The notes under the pieces were generated by a model that was not told the DNA's origin, made no database searches, and was given only the letters and a program-made list of their open reading frames with translations. A stretch of 64,000 bases of DNA from Aspergillus flavus. Its lineage: Eukaryota; Ascomycota; Eurotiomycetes; Eurotiales; Aspergillaceae. The DNA lies in NCBI RefSeq assembly GCF_009017415.1, contig NC_092410.1:2852001-2916000 (forward strand), given 5' to 3'. Of the stretch, positions 58,426 to 64,000 are shown in pieces. A program made the position numbers and the translations under genes. Each line of letters begins with the position of its first letter. Position 1 is the first letter of the stretch.

Positions 58426-60076
58426 ATGAAGGTTCAGCACCTCTCGTCGCCGTTTCTCCTCTTTCTCCTCCCTGCCATCGCGACGGCCCTGACAGACTTC
58501 GCCCCGAATCCGGCGAGCTCGCTCAATCCTACCGTTGCAGAGCGCGATACTACAGTCTCCAATGCCGCCGTAGACGGACTCGCGGCCCCCAAAGTCTCCC
58601 CAAAAGGGACGCTGGACGCCCCGGTTGACGGCAAAGATGGCCGGCCTCATGCTGGTCCTTGGGTCGAGACCAATGCGGAAAGGGATCGTAAGAAGACAGG
58701 CACCGCGAAGACGGAGGAGCAGGCGGACACCAAGTCCGCGGAGCATACGGGCCCCGACGGCAAACCAATTCCTCACTCCAACGATGGGGTCATGGATGAT
58801 CCGCACCGGACAGGTCCGAAGGAGGGCACGCGTGGAACAGAGGGCGGAGTGTCGGAGAAGCAGAAGGGCAGCACAGATTCAGGCGAGAAAGTGCCAGATC
58901 GCCCGAAGGAGGCCCCTCCCTTACCTCATAGTGAACAGCAGAAGGCTCCTGCGTCCGAGGACAAGGAAGGCAAGACCTCTGATTCCAAAATGGGCGTCGT
59001 TGAGGTAAATTACCATCTTGACTAGGTTTGGCGTGTGTACAACAGCTGACTCAATTTGTAGAAACCCGCCGATTTGCCTGAGAAACCACACGACATCCCT
59101 CATCCCAAATCCCCGCCGTCCGTGAACGATGACCCCCTTGGCCTCAATACTCCAAAGGGCTCTACCGGCCAGATCCCTGGTACACCTGAAGAGCCTGTGG
59201 ATGTGTTGCACTCGCTCCTTGCCTCGTTTACTATGATTGTGGTCTCCGAGATTGGCGACAAGACATTTTTGGTGGCTGCCTTGATGGCTATGCGTCACCC
59301 ACGTCTCCTGGTTTTCTCTGCCGCCTTCGCCGCGCTTTTTGTCATGACCGTTTTGTCAGCCATTCTCGGACACGCCGTTCCGACACTGATCCCCAAGTCT
59401 ATGACCAAGTTCTTGGCCGCCATCCTGTTTTTCGCGTTTGGACTGAAGATGCTGAAGGAAGGCCGAGAGATGTCGCCCGACGAAGGTGTTGGCGAGGAGA
59501 TGAAGGAGGTCGAGATGGAACTTGAGGAAAAGGAACAGGAGCAACTGCGTAGGACTCGTCGTCGCTCATCTGTGACCCCTCACTCTCTGGAATCAGGCCG
59601 TGCTGGACGCGGCAAGTCTCGTTCGGCGGGCAACCGTCTGCCTTCGCCGCCCGAGAGCCTTTCTTCTTCTTCGTCCCGGGGATCTTCCCCCTCGCGGGGT
59701 CGTCGCCTGGATGACATGCTCTCTGGCATGAACAATCTTTTCTCGCTTCTTCTCAGCCCTGCATGGGTTCAAACGTTCGTCATGACCTTCCTTGGTGAAT
59801 GGGGTGACCGCAGTCAAATCGCGACCATCGCGATGGCCGCGGGACAAGATTACTGGTGGGTGACGGTCGGTGCGATCTCTGGGCACGGGCTCTGCACCGC
59901 TGCAGCAGTGATCGGCGGAAGTGCTATTGCAGGTCGCGTCAGCATGCGAGTCGGTAAGTGTTTCAGCGATTCTTCTATTTCTGTGAATATCCGCTTACTT
60001 GATCATAGTGACTCTCGGCGGCGCTGTGGCTTTCTTGGTCTTCGGAGCTATCTACTTGATAGAAGCTCTTTATTAG
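58426..60076 (+). CDS. GDT1: Gdt1-family Golgi Ca2+/Mn2+:H+ exchanger (UPF0016, TMEM165-like)
   Basis: CDS is join(58426..59004,59062..59953,60009..60076), 512 residues. Residues 1-20 are a signal peptide, followed by a disordered lumenal region of about 200 residues rich in Lys, Glu, Pro and Gly. The two family motifs are E256-I-G-D-K-T and E439-W-G-D-R-S, each within a three-helix half. The central cytosolic loop (about 325-410) is acidic then Ser/Arg-rich. Yeast Gdt1 and human TMEM165 sit in the Golgi, exchange Ca2+ or Mn2+ for H+ and support glycosylation. Yeast Gdt1 is about 280 residues; extra length here comes from the N-terminal and loop insertions, common in filamentous fungi. The gene converges with the DAL5-type gene. 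Confidence 0.95.
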
Positions 60077-60348
60077 ACCGTGTATTTTCTCTTGCTTAAT
60101 GTGTTGGGAGACTTTCATGTAACATATACACTAAGGGTCCTTGAGCGCATTGCGATGTTGGGCGCTCGACATTACTACTTTTTAATGAAAAAGCATCTTC
60201 CATGAGTTAATGAGATTGATGTTTGATTACTACTATATTCCCATTGACTCGTGCACTTTTATACTTCTTATATACGTCTGCTATATACATCATTCTTAAT
60301 TTTGAATCACAAGTCCTCCCCGACAGCACCCAGATCGTCCAGACAGCC

Positions 60349-62091
60349 CTAATACACATACCGAAACCATCGGTTCTCCTTATCAGTCAACCCAGCCCAC
60401 TTCGTCTCATCAATCACCTCTTCCTCGCCTTCATCCGCAGTGCTCGCACGCCTCCGATTCTCCCATACATAATACAAAAACAACACAAACGCCAGGGTGC
60501 CCGCCGCTGCCTGCGTGGCCAACACGGCGATCTTCGCCGGGCGATACTCTGGCGCATCCCTCGCTTGGAAGGTCTGCGGACCGATGATATTGCCCACGGA
60601 GAACGAGCCAGCCACGAGCGCACTGGAGAACGCGCGCTTCGTGTGTCCGGCACAGTTCGCCATCGTCCACTGGTAGAGAATGGGCAGCGTAGCGACAATC
60701 GCATTGACAAGGTAAATGCCAATCAAGACACCGGCCTTGTTATGCTTCGGCAGGAACGACATAAGCGCGCCCCCGGTGATGCCGGGAATAGTGCAGAAGA
60801 TGAACCAAGCCCAGCGGTGGGAAATCCTACGGATACCGATGCCGACGGCCAACGTAAAGAAGATACTGACGATGCCCGAGGGTGTATTAAGGAGTGCCGA
60901 GTGCGGAGGCGTAAACCCGAAGCCGTTGATTAGGGTTGCCGAGTATGTCGTGACCACGCCGGAGGATACAGACGTCTATCGTATATCTTGTCAGCACTCA
61001 CTGCCTCCTCTGGTGGACAATGCATAGCGAAGTGACTTACGCAAATGGTAGTCAAGGTTAACAACCACAACTGCACATCCCCAACCGCCTCCCAGATCTG
61101 TCTCATATCGATCTGACTACTCCACACGCCGGTCTGATTCACACTGACATGGCGCAACAACGCCACCTTTTCGCGCTCGCTCAACCACCGCGCCTTCATC
61201 GGCGTATCGGGAATGAAAAACATCGTCAGCACCCCGACCAGCATCGTCACAAGTCCCAAGACAAGAAACATAATCCTCCACCCGGCAAACGAGTGATGCA
61301 CCTGCTGAAACCCAAACGAGATGATGCCCCCGATGATCTGCGCCACGCCTAGTCCGAGGTACCAGAAGGTGAACCGCGGGGCCTGTTCGCTGCGCGTGTA
61401 GAATTGGCTACTGAGAAGCATCAACGAGGGTCCGATGGTGGCCTCGAAGATACCAAGGAAGATCCGCGAAACGAGTAAGCTCCGATAATCATGGGCGCCA
61501 GCAGAGGCAGCTGCCGCAACACCCCAGAGGGTAACATTCAGGCCGAGCCACTTCGCAGCGGGGGTCTTTTGGAGAAGATACACTTTTCCCAGTCCCTGTC
61601 AGTCATCGCATTCAAATGAAACAACTCTATCCTCCATGACAGAGTAGCGGGGATAGATAAAAGCAAAGATAGATAGATAGATATACAAACCATTAGGAAC
61701 CTCCGCAATCAAATACGCAATAAAGAACCACGTCGCCGTATTCGAGAAATCATTGCCCACTAACCCGAGATCTTTCTTTATCCCCATAACCGCAGCATAC
61801 TATAGCAAAACCGCATTTAGTTCTCTCCTCTTGACCTGATTGCTAGGGTCAAACAAGGGATAATAGGACAAAACACACGTTCAGCATCACTTTATCCAGA
61901 AACTGCAGCACGTAGCAACAGAACATGAACGGGATAATGCGGTAATCGATCTTGCGACGCAATGCGCTTATGTCTACATCCTGGGTGTCTGCCACCCCGG
62001 CATGTCCCTCCAGGTATTCGGCTGCATCGTCGGCTCGGTGGGTTGGGATGGCGTGCGCCACGGTGTCGGAATGTTTCTTTTCCTCTCTCAT
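60349..62091 (-). CDS. MFS anion:cation symporter (DAL5/TNA1 family)
   Basis: CDS is complement(60349..60975,61041..61582,61691..61799,61879..62091), 496 residues. The ATG at 62091 (M-R-E-E-K-K-H-S) was chosen; in-frame sequence upstream is rich in Leu/Phe and derives from a purine-rich tract, so it is unlikely to be coding. Family blocks: F-C-C-Y-V-L-Q-F-L-D-K in TM1, M-G-I-K-K-D-L-G-L-V-G-N-D-F-S, A-E-V-P-N-V-Y-L-L-Q-K-T, and F-L-G-I-F-E-A-T-I-G-P-S. Twelve membrane segments. The 108-bp third intron carries a GATA tetranucleotide repeat near 61668-61684. The protein is related in family but not in close sequence to the 25-kb transporter. Probably imports an organic anion or vitamin-like compound. 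Confidence 0.92.
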
Positions 62092-62874
62092 GACCAGTCC
62101 ATAGGGTTGGGGATTAATACCCAAGTCGAAAAGAAACAAGAAAAAGAAAAGAAAAGGGAGGTCACAGAACACACAACAAAAGAGAGAAGCAAACAATTTT
62201 CTCCAAAGAAGGGAGAAGATCCAAGAAATGCCGCAGGCAGGACGCAAAAGAAAAGAAAAGAAAAAGTGCTACCAGTGTCAGCGCAAGAAAACCTCCGAGT
62301 GCTGCAGTCAGAACTAACCCTGGCAAACTCTATTGGTCTGAAGCATAATTACAAGTATAATTATAATTTATTAAAGTAACTCCGCCGAGGCCAATCGTTT
62401 GCGCGACGATGCTTTGGTCCTTGCTGCATGCCTTTGCCCTAACTGGACCACTGCTTTAGTGTATGCATTGGGTGAGACTTGCGGTGGAGAGTGTGGATTC
62501 CTAAACTGAACAAGCTAACTAGTCTTTTTTTTTTTAATTGTGGTTAAATCCTGGAGGATCGAGTGTAATTTGATTTGATTATGATTTGAACGTGCATTCC
62601 TTGCGGAGGGACACCTACACGAGGTTACGCCATGCTATGTCTCATCCTTGTCTTGGAATGATGTCTAGCCTTTTCCAGAAAAAGCAAACAATATTGCTGG
62701 CCAGGTGGGAGATGCCGTGCAAGGGGGACGTGTATGCATTGTGTGTCATGGTGCAGAGCTCGCATGTTAGGCTGTCTTGCGTTAAAATAGTAGTTCCCAT
62801 ACTCTGCGTCGAAGTTCTTGATGTCTTGTCTGCGTTCCTTTCGTCGAGATATTGTGCCTATGCTGACCTAAACG
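62092..62874. other. Divergent intergenic region with a purine-rich tract
   Basis: GAAAA/GAAAG-rich sequence at about 62128-62265 and a T-run near 62524-62535. Shared promoter of the DAL5-type and rhodopsin-like genes. Confidence 0.45.
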
Positions 62875-64000
62875 ATGGGCTGGGTGCACCATGCCGCTCC
62901 GGAGGTCGAGGCCCAGTCCCAGTATCGGGAGATACTGGGTGTCTGTCTTAGCTTGACTGTTTTGATGGTCATTACTGTCTCTCTGCGGTTGGGTCTGCGG
63001 GCGCATGCGCGTCGACTGGGCGCTGCGGACTATGTGATGTTCATGAGTATGGTGAGTGGCATTCCTTATAGGCTTTGGTAGAGGCGATCCCATTAACCTG
63101 GTCCAGCTCTTCAGCGTCATTTACAGCGCTCTTTGTATCTCCCGTAAGTATCTCAATAAAAAATATCAGACCAGCGCTCACATCCACAGAAAGCAGATAC
63201 GGGCTGGGACTGCCACTCAACCTGCGCCCGAAACAAAACCTACCAATCTATAAAAAGGTCAGTACTGTATACCTTTCCATCGATCTAGATGAACAACTGG
63301 AACTGACCATATACAGCTCAACTACGCCGGTCGACCCTTCTACCAAATCGGCATCGCCGGCTTCAAAGCCTCGCTCTGCCTCAGCTATCTACGCCTCCTC
63401 ACCAAAACCTCACTATCCATCTATCGAATCCTCATCTGGACAGTTCTCACCATCTCCACACTAGGCCACATCGCCGGCGCACTGGCTTTAATCTTCAATT
63501 GTCGTCCTGTAAGTTCCCCATCCTAACAAAAGAACCACCACTAACCAAGAAAACAGGTCCAACTCGCCTGGCGAACAGACATAACAGGCACCTGTCTCCC
63601 CGTCGGAGGCACATTCTACGGTCTCGCCATCTTCACCATCATCTGCGACCTCATGATCATCTTCTTACCGATCCCGCTCTTGCTCCGCCTGAAGATCAAA
63701 CCCGCCCAGAAAGCGGGCGTCGTGTGTTTGTTCCTCCTAGGACTGTTCACGACCATCTGTTCGATCATGCGATTAACCCAGATCCACCGCGTAGCTTATG
63801 GGGACGGGAATTCCACTGCGTTGGTGCTTTGGGGGACGATTGAGTTTAATGTGGGTGTAAGTACAGTACTCCATTTACCCGATTTACTTCTATGTACAAG
63901 GATCTGCAACGGAACGGAATAGAAAAAGAAAAGAAAAGAAAAGAAGAAGAGTTCAATCCACGAACCAAACTAACAGTTTCTAGAACATCATCACCTGCAT
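62875..64000 (+). CDS. Rhodopsin-like (PTH11/SAT4-type) integral membrane protein, 3' partial
   Basis: Visible exons are 62875..63051, 63107..63143, 63190..63257, 63317..63508, 63557..63856 and 63984..>64000; introns of 46-59 bp plus a final 127-bp intron with an AAAGA-rich tract. About 263 residues are seen. An extracellular N-terminus (G-W-V-H-H-A-A-P-E-V) precedes membrane helices with the family pattern: R-L-G-A-A-D-Y after TM2, F-Y-Q-I-G-I-A-G-F-K-A-S-L-C-L-S-Y-L-R-L in TM3, C-D-L-M-I-I-F-L-P-I-P-L-L in TM5 and G-V-V-C-L-F-L-L-G-L-F in TM6. Such seven-helix proteins are PTH11-like surface receptors or unknown membrane proteins in ascomycetes. There is no CFEM domain in the visible part. 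Confidence 0.87.

Overview
The window is nuclear DNA of a filamentous ascomycete, most likely an Aspergillus or close Eurotiales relative. The evidence is short GT-AG introns of about 48-80 bp with CTAAC/CTGAC branch sites close to the acceptor, genes on both strands without operons, many Zn2Cys6 regulators, MFS transporters, P450s and small secreted proteins, and about one gene per 2.5 kb. Nearly every gene was rebuilt by splicing; exon joins were chosen so that phase and family motifs both hold. Species cannot be fixed from sequence alone.

Layout. 0-9.5 kb: end of a Gfo/Idh/MocA oxidoreductase, a signal-peptide-bearing thioredoxin-reductase-like flavoprotein, a secreted protein made of two tandem domains, and a hexose transporter. 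10.7-26.8 kb: a short Zn2Cys6 protein, a P450, a full Zn2Cys6 regulator, a conserved unknown protein, an F-box protein, a divergent second-type GAPDH and a DAL5-type transporter. 29-37.7 kb: an amino-acid permease with a damaged splice acceptor, a Zn2Cys6 regulator, a 2-keto-4-pentenoate hydratase-like enzyme and a 2OG-Fe(II) oxygenase-like protein. 41-51.2 kb: a tiny secreted peptide precursor, a caspase-domain protein with an extra C-terminal domain, a P450 next to an MpaB-like (DUF2236) oxygenase, and a secreted Cys protein. 52-57 kb: a truncated Zn2Cys6 regulator beside a QDR-type drug exporter, whose promoters share the palindrome CGGAATTCCG, then a 10-Cys secreted protein. 58-64 kb: the Golgi Gdt1 ion exchanger (the most housekeeping-like gene here), a second DAL5-type transporter and the start of a rhodopsin-like PTH11/SAT4-type membrane protein.

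The content reads as an accessory region: sensing, uptake, efflux, redox tailoring and secretion, with several genes decaying. No polyketide synthase, NRPS or terpene synthase was found, so no complete biosynthetic cluster is claimed. The points most worth follow-up are the caspase protein with its spliced C-terminal domain, the unusual GAPDH, the shared palindrome of the regulator/exporter pair, the intron-containing tandem duplication in the secreted protein, and several genes with specific splice or active-site lesions.
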